In this document: piece after piece, positions 48,701 through 55,652 of the stretch | Position numbering within the stretch: position 1 is the first letter of the stretch | How the letters are laid out: each line of letters starts with the position of its first letter | Assembly: GCF_038235435.1 (NCBI RefSeq) | Contig: NZ_CP151275.1 | Coordinates: forward strand, 248,001-312,000 | From: Niveibacterium sp. SC-1 | GTDB taxonomy: Bacteria > Pseudomonadota > Gammaproteobacteria > Burkholderiales > Rhodocyclaceae | Length of the DNA: 64,000 nucleotides | Reading direction: 5' to 3' | Notes under the pieces: generated by a model | The model's database searches: none | Told to the model about the DNA's origin: nothing | The model's input: the letters and a program-made list of their open reading frames with translations, nothing else | Program-made: the position numbers and the translations under genes

Positions 48701-48868
48701 GGCGTCGGAGCCGAGACGCAGCGACCACTCGCGACCGTCGTCGTTGGCGGGCTCTTCACGTCCACCGCGCTGACGCTACTGCTGCTGCCACTGCTCTATG
48801 AATGGTCGGAGCAGCGTGCCGAAGCACGGCGGCTCGCCACACAGAATCTCGCCAACGAAGGAGCCTGA
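45746..48868 (+). CDS. czcA: CzcA-type heavy-metal RND efflux pump
   Basis: 1040 residues, twelve transmembrane helices, start IVDAALRYKVLVIVAFAVIV and VDAFPDVTPVQVNIYTESPG. TM4 reads LAIGIGMMVDGAVVMVENAF: the DGA..VEN core of divalent-metal HME-RND pumps is present, but the preceding acidic residue of the classical Zn/Co/Cd (HME1) DFG motif is replaced by IGIGMM, so the substrate may differ from CzcA of C. metallidurans. EFMPTLQEG and TRPVLMTATV-like RPVLMTATVAILGLV motifs are typical. It is proton-driven, exporting from periplasm or cytoplasm outward. Confidence 0.9.
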   Translation: MLNAIVDAALRYKVLVIVAFAVIVGLGVQAFRTVPVDAFPDVTPVQVNIYTESPGLAAEDVEKLLTTPIEGAMAGLAGVEEVRSVSLFGLSYVGVYFKDDVDIYFARRLVGEKLQEAKERLPQGYGEPVLGPNSSGLGQVFWYTVESADKKLSAMDLRTLHDWTVRLILRTAPGVDDVISWGGEEKQYQVQIDPARLIKYQLSFKDVMEQLTANNKQVGGQYLDIGREQYLVRGLGLVSTTADIGAIVLAERNGTPIYVRDVATVVEAPALRFGAVTRDGKEAVLGMALSRVNENAKSVVDAVKSKLATAQAALPEGVSLKPIYDRTDIVEKALKTAESALVEGSILVGIVLFLFLGEVRSAIVVIVTLPLAMLMAFLMMERFGMSANLMSLAGLAIGIGMMVDGAVVMVENAFRLLAHAKESGKPINRTHVILEAAREVANPIAFAILIIIVVFMPLFSLTGLEGKLFKPMALTITFAMAGSLILSLTLVPVLAALILKPKEERDTFVVRHAKALYLPLLDWALARKKAVVLGAVALLVGSLALFPFLGKEFMPTLQEGSIMFRVTGIPSTSLAESIRVSNLVDKTLRERFPQVRSVLATIGRAEKGETADVNYMEVLLDMKPEAEWPEKNSYSKLSSEMQEVLEKEVPTMVFGATQPIQMRVEELISGVRATLALKLYGEDLATLDRLSGQIKAVLDKVPGVADLSAEANKGKPQLVIKVDREAAARYGVNADEVLEIVQSGIGGSAVSTLIDGTKRFDIAVRLAEPYRASPAAIEAIPLRTREGALIPFGQVAKIELDEGYSFVRREALQRYAVLQMDVKGRDVDSFVKEAGARIAQEVRLPPGYWVEWGGAFENQQRAMARLGMIVPLTIGLIFLLLYTAFNSVRHATLIIANVPFAIIGGIVSLFVTGQYISVPSAIGFIAVFGVAMLNGIVMVSFLNDLRQRGRSIREAVREGAAMRLRPVLMTATVAILGLVPMLLSTGVGAETQRPLATVVVGGLFTSTALTLLLLPLLYEWSEQRAEARRLATQNLANEGA

Positions 48869-48869
48869 G

Positions 48870-49208
48870 ATGAAGGAAATCAAGGCCTATGTGCATCGCA
48901 GCCGCATCGCCGACGTCATGCAGGCGCTCAAGGAGTCGGCGCCGTTCGCAGGCGGGGACGGTGCGGGCCGCCACAACCTGACGGCCTATCAGGTGAAGGG
49001 CTCGCTTGCGGCACTCGACCGCCTGGAGCGGCACTACTCGCTCGATCTCGGCGACGCCGTGACCGACGAGTACAAGCTCGAGTTCGTGTGTGAGGACCAA
49101 GACGTCGACGACCTCGTCGCGGTTATCAAGCAGACGGCCCACACCGGACGCGGCGCAAGCGGCTGGATCTACGTGATTGACGTTCTCCGCGCGGAGCAGA
49201 TCCAATGA
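48870..49208 (+). CDS. PII-like protein linked to CzcA
   Basis: 112 residues, starting 1 base after the czcA stop with GGAG overlapping the end of czcA. MKEIKAYVHRSRIADVMQAL matches the first strand and helix of the PII/CutA-like ferredoxin fold. The T-loop region (GAGRHNLTAYQVKG) and C-terminal GASGWIYVIDVLRAEQI are as in PII-like proteins adjacent to HME-RND pumps. It probably trimerises and may sense metal or nucleotide and adjust pump activity; the mechanism is not established. Confidence 0.75.
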   Translation: MKEIKAYVHRSRIADVMQALKESAPFAGGDGAGRHNLTAYQVKGSLAALDRLERHYSLDLGDAVTDEYKLEFVCEDQDVDDLVAVIKQTAHTGRGASGWIYVIDVLRAEQIQ

Positions 49209-49543
49209 AACCCTGACCCGATATGGATCCGTGTGGGCATCACGTTTGTGACGCCTACTGCGTCTTGGGGGCCTGCTCTCTGGCTGCAAGGCAAAAAGAG
49301 CGCAGGCCACTTCTCCGACACACTTCTTACCGGTTGCTGGGCGACTTGAAACCAGAACCGGTGATCGGATAGCGCCAGGACACATGGCAGCCTTTAACCG
49401 CACCGACCGACCGGTTTGCACCGGACCGGGTGGCCAGCTAGCAGTGAGTTGCTGGTTTCACCGGAATACTCATCCCAACCTGGTCAGGACAGGGCCGCGT
49501 CCCACGCGACCCTTGGTCCGCGATCACGAAAGACACGTTCCAC
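49209..49543. other. 335-base gap after the czc operon
   Basis: No gene seen. Inverted motifs such as GGCATCACG...CGTTTGTGACGCC near 49235 and ACCGG-rich repeats (TTACCGGTT, AACCGGTGA, GACCGGTTT, CACCGGA) at 49330-49460 are notable. The second set may be several copies of a short palindrome ACCGGT, possibly a regulatory region for the 49544 gene. No -35/-10 pair stands out. Confidence 0.4.
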
Positions 49544-50374
49544 ATGTTGAAGTCCCGCACGCTTGGCATTGTCGGCACCCTCGCCCTGGCCGCCGCATCG
49601 CTGCTTTCGACCCCCACGCACGCCGCGTCCCAGCCTGACAGTCGGACCGACCTTTCCCTTTCCAAGATCGAAGGCTGGATGGACGACCCCAGCGGCTCCA
49701 TCAAGTGGGGCGAGTGGGACCGCATGAAACTTGATCGTCGCACCGGCCTCGACCGTGGCACGCCCAACCAGCACCCCGTTCAGATCACGGCGATGGCGCT
49801 CATCCAGGCCTTGTCGACTATCCGGGTGGACATCGGCAAGGGCCCCGAACCGCTCTTCGTGGACGCCGAGCTCAAGCAGATCGCGCCTGCCTTCGTGGCC
49901 ATGCTCTCCAGGGCCCGTCCCAACGAAGACGTGATCTTCGTGAGCACCGGCGAACACAAGCGCGGCAGTTTCAGAAACTTGCTCACTAACGGCGGCCGCC
50001 TGTTTTACGCCGACGGCCGCATCAACGTGCTGCTGGGCATGGCGCTCAAGGACGTGACCGCCCAGCACCAGGCCGCGGGGCAGCTCGATGGCCCCTCCCT
50101 GGAGTTCGGCGGCCGCGACAAGGCCACCAAGCACGTGCAGCTCTCGGGTGTGACCACGGGTGATGTGCAGATCGTGCGCAACGACTGGATCGCCGTGACC
50201 GCCCCGGCGACGCCCATTGCCGCCGGCGCCATAGCCGCTGCGCCGGCCGTGGCGGCCGATCCGGCCACCACCCAGGAAAACCGTTTCGCGGCCCTGCAAC
50301 GCCTCAAGGACCAAGGCCTCATCACCGACGCCGAGTTCCAGAAAAAGCGCGCGGAATTGCTCAAGGAACTGTGA
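49544..50374 (+). CDS. Exported protein with C-terminal SHOCT domain
   Basis: 276 residues. Signal peptide MLKSRTLGIVGTLALAAASL ends STPTHA. The middle domain (residues 35-200) has mixed alpha/beta character without recognised motif (HPVQITAMALIQALSTIRVD, GPEPLFVDAELKQIAPAFVA, EDVIFVSTGEHKRGSFRNLL). A Pro/Ala linker leads to the 30-residue SHOCT helix pair RFAALQRLKDQGLITDAEFQ ending KKRAELLKEL, a short oligomerisation domain. Function unknown; it lies between the czc genes and the PbrT-like gene. Confidence 0.6.
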   Translation: MLKSRTLGIVGTLALAAASLLSTPTHAASQPDSRTDLSLSKIEGWMDDPSGSIKWGEWDRMKLDRRTGLDRGTPNQHPVQITAMALIQALSTIRVDIGKGPEPLFVDAELKQIAPAFVAMLSRARPNEDVIFVSTGEHKRGSFRNLLTNGGRLFYADGRINVLLGMALKDVTAQHQAAGQLDGPSLEFGGRDKATKHVQLSGVTTGDVQIVRNDWIAVTAPATPIAAGAIAAAPAVAADPATTQENRFAALQRLKDQGLITDAEFQKKRAELLKEL

Positions 50375-50554
50375 TCCGGCGGTTTCAAACTTGAAGGGGC
50401 CATGTCTTTTCTCTTGGCCTTTTCGTTGGGGCCGACGGCGCCATGCGCGGCCTTCTTTTGCACCGCATCAGCATCGTAAAAAACAACCGAGGCTCGCTAC
50501 CGGCATAACGTAGAATCGCTCGCATTATCGGTCGTATTCGTATTGGTGCCTTTC

Positions 50555-52486
50555 ATGTCCCACCGCTTCTTGCTGCGCCGCCTGCCTGTGCTCGCCTTCG
50601 GCCTCTTCTTCGCGGCAACTGTCTTTGCTGCCGAAGCGGACGTGCGCCGCATTTGGCAGCTGCTTGACTACTTGGCGGTGGACTACGCCGGCGCGGTCAA
50701 GGACGACGGCGTAGTCATCAGTGAAAGCGAGTTCGCCGAGATGCGCGAGTTCGCCAAGACCAGTCAGGCCCGACTGGCGGCTCTTGAGCCGAAGCCTGAG
50801 CGCCAGGCTCTCGTGACCGAAGCCCAAGCATTGTCGGCGGCCATCGAAGCCAAGAAGAGCCCACCGGAGGTGGCGGCGCTGGCCAAGTCGCTGGCGAACC
50901 ACTTGCTGGCCGCCTACCCGGTGCCCTCATCCCCCGCGGCCCCTCCGAAGGTCACCGCAGCTGGGGCCCTCTACCAAGCGCAGTGCGCTGCGTGTCACGG
51001 GGCCACCGGAGGCGGTGATGGGCCTGCAGGGCTGCTCCTTGAGCCTCGTCCAGTGGCATTCGCTGACAAGGGGCGCGCTCGGGAGCGAAGCGCTTTCGCG
51101 CTCTACCAGGTGCTCAGCCAGGGCATCGAAGGCACGGCCATGCCCGGTTTCGGGTCAATGCCAGAGGCCGACCGCTGGGCGTTGGCCTTCTACCTTGGAC
51201 AGTTTTCGCACGCCAAAGATGACGTCGTCGCAGGCGAGAAGGTCTGGAAAGAGAACGCGGCCGTGCGTGCGCAATTGACGGGACTGGACGTGCTGTCGCG
51301 CACGACCGAGGCAGACCTCGCCAAGGCGGTGGGCGCTGACCCAGCTCGGCTTGCCCTGGCCTACCTCCACGCGCACCCCGAGGCGGTGGTGCAGAACCAA
51401 ACGCTGACCTTCGATGTGGCCCGCCAGAAACTCGTCCAGAGCCTGGAGGCCGCACGCAGCGGCGACGCAAGTCGGGCCACCGACCTGGCCCTGTCCTCGT
51501 ACTTGGACGGCGTCGAACCACTAGAGCCGACGTTAGCCACCCGGGACAAGGACCTGCTCGCCGGCATCGAAAGCGCGATGGGCAAGTATCGTTCTTTGCT
51601 GGCAAGCAAGACGCCGCAAGCGGAACTCCAGGCGCAGGCGGATACCCTCGCTGGGCTGTTCAAGGAAGGCGATGCAGTGCTGAGTTCGAGCGCAGACGCG
51701 ACCGCTGCGTTTTTGGGCAGCTTCACCATCCTCGTTCGCGAGGGCCTCGAGGCCCTGCTGGTGGTGGTCGCCATGGTGGCGTTCCTACGAAAGGCAGAGC
51801 GACCAGACATGCTGCGCTATGTCCACGCGGGCTGGACGGGCGCGCTCGCGCTAGGTGTTGTCACTTGGGCCGTTGCCACATATCTGGTCAGCGTCAGCGG
51901 TGCAAACCGTGAAGTCACTGAAGGTCTTTCATCGCTGTTTGCGGCCATCGTCCTGCTGGGCGTTGGCATATGGATGCACCAGAAGAGCATGGCGGGGATG
52001 TGGCAGAAGTACATCCATGACAAGCTGTCGGCGGCCCTCAATCGGAAGTCGGCCTGGTTCATGTTCGGGCTGTCTTTTATCGCGGTATACCGCGAGGTCT
52101 TCGAGACCATCCTGTTCTATGCGGCGTTGTGGGAGCAAGGTAACCGCCAAGCACTTCTTGGTGGGCTGGTGGCGGGCGTGCTGGTCCTCGTACTCATCGC
52201 CGTCGCACTCTTGAAATTCAGTGCGCGACTGCCGATCGGCAAGTTCTTCACTTGGAGTTCTGCACTCGTCGCGGTGCTCGCTGTCGTCCTCACCGGCAAG
52301 GGTGTTGCAGCGTTGCAAGAGGCCGGGTGGCTTAGCGCCTCAAGCATCAGCTTCGTTCGCGTCGACTTGTTGGGCATCTATCCGTCTCTTCAAAGCACCG
52401 GCGCCCAGGTAGCCATGGCCGCACTGCTGGCGGCAGGCTTCCTGTGGAACGCTCGAAAGGCGAAGGCATCGATGAAGGCCGCCTGA
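50555..52486 (+). CDS. pbrT: PbrT-like lead/iron permease: cytochrome c domain fused to FTR1
   Basis: 643 residues from ATG 50555. Signal sequence (RRLPVLAFGLFFAATVFAAE); cytochrome c haem site CAACH at about residues 144-148 (QCAACHGATGGGDGPAG); C-terminal FTR1 permease with seven helices and the two REXXE metal-transport motifs, REGLE near 395 and REVFE near 513. This fusion is the architecture of PbrT of the C. metallidurans lead-resistance locus. It takes up Pb(II) or Fe into the cell, apparently useful only when paired with export and sequestration. No pbrABCD genes are adjacent; cadA could serve that role. Confidence 0.8.
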   Translation: MSHRFLLRRLPVLAFGLFFAATVFAAEADVRRIWQLLDYLAVDYAGAVKDDGVVISESEFAEMREFAKTSQARLAALEPKPERQALVTEAQALSAAIEAKKSPPEVAALAKSLANHLLAAYPVPSSPAAPPKVTAAGALYQAQCAACHGATGGGDGPAGLLLEPRPVAFADKGRARERSAFALYQVLSQGIEGTAMPGFGSMPEADRWALAFYLGQFSHAKDDVVAGEKVWKENAAVRAQLTGLDVLSRTTEADLAKAVGADPARLALAYLHAHPEAVVQNQTLTFDVARQKLVQSLEAARSGDASRATDLALSSYLDGVEPLEPTLATRDKDLLAGIESAMGKYRSLLASKTPQAELQAQADTLAGLFKEGDAVLSSSADATAAFLGSFTILVREGLEALLVVVAMVAFLRKAERPDMLRYVHAGWTGALALGVVTWAVATYLVSVSGANREVTEGLSSLFAAIVLLGVGIWMHQKSMAGMWQKYIHDKLSAALNRKSAWFMFGLSFIAVYREVFETILFYAALWEQGNRQALLGGLVAGVLVLVLIAVALLKFSARLPIGKFFTWSSALVAVLAVVLTGKGVAALQEAGWLSASSISFVRVDLLGIYPSLQSTGAQVAMAALLAAGFLWNARKAKASMKAA

Positions 52487-53141
52487 CGGCGGTATGCGAA
52501 TCACTTGCCGCTGGAGGACTGCAGTCACGTTGCCGTTGCCTGTCGCTGCCTGGGCGTTCGCTCGGGCATCGGTAGCGGCGCGTCATGTCGTCGGCGGACA
52601 GGACGTCAACCGCGACCGCTCGTCTCCGTAAGCGGCCCCCCCGTGCTCAGCTCGGAGATGTGTTCCCGTCCCGTTTAGGTTTGGTCGACACCAGCCCTCT
52701 ACTTGGCGCCCTTTGCGTCATCGGCGCGTCGTACGGGCTGGTGTCGACCAAACCTAAACGATTGTTGTCGGCTTCTGTCGCTGTCCGCGTTCGGTGTGGG
52801 ACTGGATGGCAGCTTGATTGAGCCGGGTGGCGATTCTGACTCTCCCGGTTCGTGACCACGTTTCGTGATGAGACTTCGCGAACCACGCCTTGAGGTCTGC
52901 TCAGGAACGCCGGAATCAGTGACCAAGTCCGCCGGAATGCGCAACCTGCGGAATTCGGACGGTCGGGCGCAATAGCTGAATGACTGGGTCCAGCCTGAAC
53001 CGGACGGCACTTTGACCGTGCCAAGCGGTGATGCCTACAGGATGGAACAGCCGCGATGTTCCAGGATATGCGTTACGAGATCTCGCGCAGCCTGGAAAAG
53101 CTGGTTGAGACGCTTCCTGATCCTGGCATCGGGAATGAAGA
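52487..53141. other. 655-base gap with a 26-bp-arm inverted repeat
   Basis: Between the PbrT-like gene and the HNH endonuclease gene. It holds the hairpin at 52672-52760 and, towards the right, remnants with coding-like look (for example WVQPEPDGTLTVPSGDAYR in one frame around 52985-53040) but no intact start or length. Probably a junction of two separately acquired segments. Confidence 0.5.
52672..52760. repeat. Perfect 26-bp inverted repeat with 37-base spacer
   Basis: The arm at 52672-52697 begins CGTTTAGGTTTGGTCGACAC and is complemented exactly by 52735-52760. Each arm contains TTTGGTCGACACCAG, itself partly palindromic around GTCGAC. No coding capacity lies between. It could be a miniature transposable element, the fused ends of a lost element, or a recombinase-binding site. 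No flanking target duplication is evident. Confidence 0.8.
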
Positions 53142-53145
53142 ATGA
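53056..53145 (+). pseudogene. Short open frame overlapping the HNH gene start
   Basis: The 29-codon frame MFQDMRYEISRSLEKLVETL, then PDPGIGNEE, stops in the ATGA that also holds the ATG of the HNH gene, a typical coupling overlap. An in-frame stop lies 27 bases upstream, so it is either a very short leader peptide or, more likely, the 3' end of a truncated gene once in an operon with the nuclease gene, possibly its partner. Confidence 0.3.
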
Positions 53146-53978
53146 CGACGTTCGATCCTAGTGTGCTGGCGGAATCAATCTCAGCGGAAACGGGGCTTGG
53201 ATTCGTTGGTTCGGACGGGAGGAGTGCCGACGGAGTCCGTTGGCTCGAAGTAGTCCCTGCTGGGCATCCCCTTGGCCAAACCTTCGCAATCCGTGCCGAA
53301 ATCGGCTGGCGCCGGATCGACGTACGTTTTCGGCTCGGCAGTTTCGCTGGCGACCTTCTGGCGTCGACGCGGTCGGCCGACGAAACAGGCCGCCGAGTGT
53401 TCCAGACCGTGCTTGATGCTTGCCAAAAAGCGGGGGCAGGCGTTGCTCTAATCGTAAACGGCACAATCCGAAATCACAGGGATGATGCAGTATGGGAGGA
53501 TCCATGGCGTAGCTTCGGATTTGTGGTCGGCAAGGGGATGCTTGCGATCAATGAAGGCAATGACACCGCAGACATGCGTCTGATCGAAGAATGGGCTACC
53601 CGCGCAACTGCGGCCGTTATCGCCCTCTTACCGGTCGAAGAGGAGGCGCGTGGCTTGCCAGAGGGAGCGAAGCTAAGGATTGAGGTCAATCGCTATGAGC
53701 GTGACCGGCGCAACCGTACTGCGGCGCTCGCTATTCACGGGCACAAATGTATGGCCTGCGGTACGGACATGGCGGAGCGGTACGGAGCCGCTGCCGAGGG
53801 GTTGATTGAAGTTCACCATACAATCCCCGTTTCGGAGGTTGGGCCAGGGTACATCATTGATCCTGGAACTGACCTCATACCGCTTTGCCCTGATTGCCAT
53901 TCAGTTGCACACCGACGTTCACCGCCGTATTCGGTCAAGGAACTACGAAATATGCTGCGCCCGAACTTGCCTGCTTGA
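53142..53978 (+). CDS. HNH endonuclease
   Basis: 278 residues. The C-terminal HNH domain is clear: CMACGTDMAERYG (first Cys pair), the EVHHTIPVSEVG His-His motif, DLIPLCPDCHSVAHRR (Asn position replaced by Asp-Leu, second Cys pair). The N-terminal 190 residues form a separate domain (RIDVRFRLGSFAGDLLASTR, FQTVLDACQKAGAGVALIVN) of a type seen fused to HNH nucleases in restriction-like enzymes. No signal peptide. It is coupled by ATGA to a short upstream frame. It may be a defence nuclease; target unknown. It is the last cargo gene before the recombinase block. Confidence 0.75.
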   Translation: MTTFDPSVLAESISAETGLGFVGSDGRSADGVRWLEVVPAGHPLGQTFAIRAEIGWRRIDVRFRLGSFAGDLLASTRSADETGRRVFQTVLDACQKAGAGVALIVNGTIRNHRDDAVWEDPWRSFGFVVGKGMLAINEGNDTADMRLIEEWATRATAAVIALLPVEEEARGLPEGAKLRIEVNRYERDRRNRTAALAIHGHKCMACGTDMAERYGAAAEGLIEVHHTIPVSEVGPGYIIDPGTDLIPLCPDCHSVAHRRSPPYSVKELRNMLRPNLPA

Positions 53979-54023
53979 GTCTGCGGAACAGCCGCGCCGC
54001 GTGAAAAACAGAACGCCCGGACG

Positions 54024-55178
54024 CTATTCAGATTCCGTCAATAGAGACCCCACCGAACGGCTGATGTACGACTCTAGCGACTTTGGGTTCGCGTGCCCCA
54101 TCTGGATTGCCACGGAGGCCGAGATGGAAGCAGCACTGGTGTCGAGCCCAAGCTTGAGTCTCACGGTCAGTTCTTCGCGCACGCAACGCTCTGCAAATCG
54201 GCGACGGAACGAATGCAGTCCGGCGCCTTTCGCGGCACCGATCTCCTTGAACGCGAGATGGAAGGCGGTCGAAAGCGCCTCTTTGGTAACTGGCCTGCCG
54301 CTCCGGCCAGAAACAAAAAGAGCGTCCCCGGCTCGGAGAACCCAACCCATCCCTTGTAAAAATGGCGTTCGTATCGTGTATATGTAGTTCAATATGCTCA
54401 ATACAAGCGATCTCGGAAATTCGAACGAATTTGTATAATCCAGCTTTTGTTTGGCAGGAACTATTTCAGTTCTTCCGTTTACCAATTCTTCTTCTCGTGA
54501 AATGAACTGCTGACAAGTCAAGGAAGCTATCGATTCGCGACGCAGTCCGGTGCTGTCAGCAATGTCGACAATCAGACAGTTTCTTGCGCAAACATACTCG
54601 CTGTTGTGATCACGAAAATAGCGCTTTAGATGACTGATGTCGCTCGCGGTCGCGAAGTAGTTATGGCGAATGCGAGAAGACTCACCCGCTCTTCGAAAAA
54701 GTACGGGATAGGTGAAAGCCTCATGGCGCCGCTTTCCGCCTCCACGGTGAAGGGCGCCACTACTCGCCCCCAATCTTGGGAAAACGCTCACCGCCGCCTC
54801 TCCCAAATATCCAACTTCCTGGCACCATTGGATAAAGTGATATACGCGTCGCAACTTCGCGTTTGTGGTCCTTTTTGCAGTAAGCGGATTTCGGCGTCCC
54901 GCAGCCGAGTTGAATGTCTTCTCAAACTCCGCGTCCCGAAAGCGAACGAGTACGTCATCCGAAACTTCTAAGAGACCGTCCTCGCCGTCTATGAAAGTCC
55001 AAAACTGGCTCAAGAATCCTATCTCGTTTCGTAGCGTCTTCTCGGACATATCGAGAAAGGCTGCGTATCGCATCAGTGTTTCACAAAGAATTCCTCTCTT
55101 TAGGTCGTAGGCGACGAGCGATAGGCCGCGTTCAGCGCGAATCCACGAGTAATAGAAACGTCTGGCGGCCGTTCTCAA
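54024..55178 (-). CDS. Tyrosine recombinase, TnpA-like (third recombinase of the module)
   Basis: 384 residues from a TTG at 55176-55178 that immediately follows the TAA of the upstream gene. It has an N-terminal SAM-like core-binding half and a C-terminal catalytic half with Arg I in ADSTGLRRES, the HxxR box as GLHSFRRRFAE, the second His in IQMGHANPKS and the nucleophile Tyr in LESYISRSVG. The catalytic set is complete. Length and motifs resemble TnpA of Tn554 (361 residues). It is the last gene of the four-gene block and probably supplies strand exchange for island integration or excision. Confidence 0.8.
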   Translation of the reverse strand: MRTAARRFYYSWIRAERGLSLVAYDLKRGILCETLMRYAAFLDMSEKTLRNEIGFLSQFWTFIDGEDGLLEVSDDVLVRFRDAEFEKTFNSAAGRRNPLTAKRTTNAKLRRVYHFIQWCQEVGYLGEAAVSVFPRLGASSGALHRGGGKRRHEAFTYPVLFRRAGESSRIRHNYFATASDISHLKRYFRDHNSEYVCARNCLIVDIADSTGLRRESIASLTCQQFISREEELVNGRTEIVPAKQKLDYTNSFEFPRSLVLSILNYIYTIRTPFLQGMGWVLRAGDALFVSGRSGRPVTKEALSTAFHLAFKEIGAAKGAGLHSFRRRFAERCVREELTVRLKLGLDTSAASISASVAIQMGHANPKSLESYISRSVGSLLTESE

Positions 55179-55649
55179 TTAAAGGCCTCGAGATCCGCTA
55201 TTTGCGGCGGTCCTATGGAGGAGTTTCTTCATGGCCTCCAACTGAAACCGTAAGGCTTCGACGTTCCGCTCTTCGCGAATTAGTCGAGTTTGCAGGTCAA
55301 TAGCGGCCCTCTCCAATATACGCCGCTTACTCTCAGATATCCGCAACAGCTCTGCGATGCTAACAACCCCCCTGACCGGTCCGGGAAGCCTCCTCGCATG
55401 GTCGGCGAGTAAATTCTTCACTCTTGCGTAAAGCATAGGGTGTCGGCGCAAAGTAGCATTGGAGTTCGATCGCAAAACTGCCCCAGGCTCAATCGTGGGT
55501 GCCCACGCGTTGAATTGTCTGAGACTTTTTGGTGCCGATGAGGCATACCCGGACTGCCCCTCAAGCTTCTGGAGAAGTGTGAGCTTCGCCTCGATGTTCT
55601 TCAATGCTTCGAGCTCTCGACGCTTTGCGATCTCGGGTTTAGTGCTCAT
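55179..55649 (-). CDS. Small coiled-coil protein of the recombinase module (TnpC-like)
   Basis: 156 residues, start ATG 55647-55649. Highly charged and helical: RELEALKNIEAKLTLLQKLE near the N-terminus, and a long coiled coil LLRISESKRRILERAAIDLQ, RLIREERNVEALRFQLEAMK at the end. It sits between two recombinase genes with no gap (3 bases after the upstream stop, and the next start abuts its stop). The size, position and coiled coil recall TnpC of Tn554, a non-catalytic protein that influences orientation and efficiency of transposition. Confidence 0.6.
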   Translation of the reverse strand: MSTKPEIAKRRELEALKNIEAKLTLLQKLEGQSGYASSAPKSLRQFNAWAPTIEPGAVLRSNSNATLRRHPMLYARVKNLLADHARRLPGPVRGVVSIAELLRISESKRRILERAAIDLQTRLIREERNVEALRFQLEAMKKLLHRTAANSGSRGL

Positions 55650-55652
55650 GGC

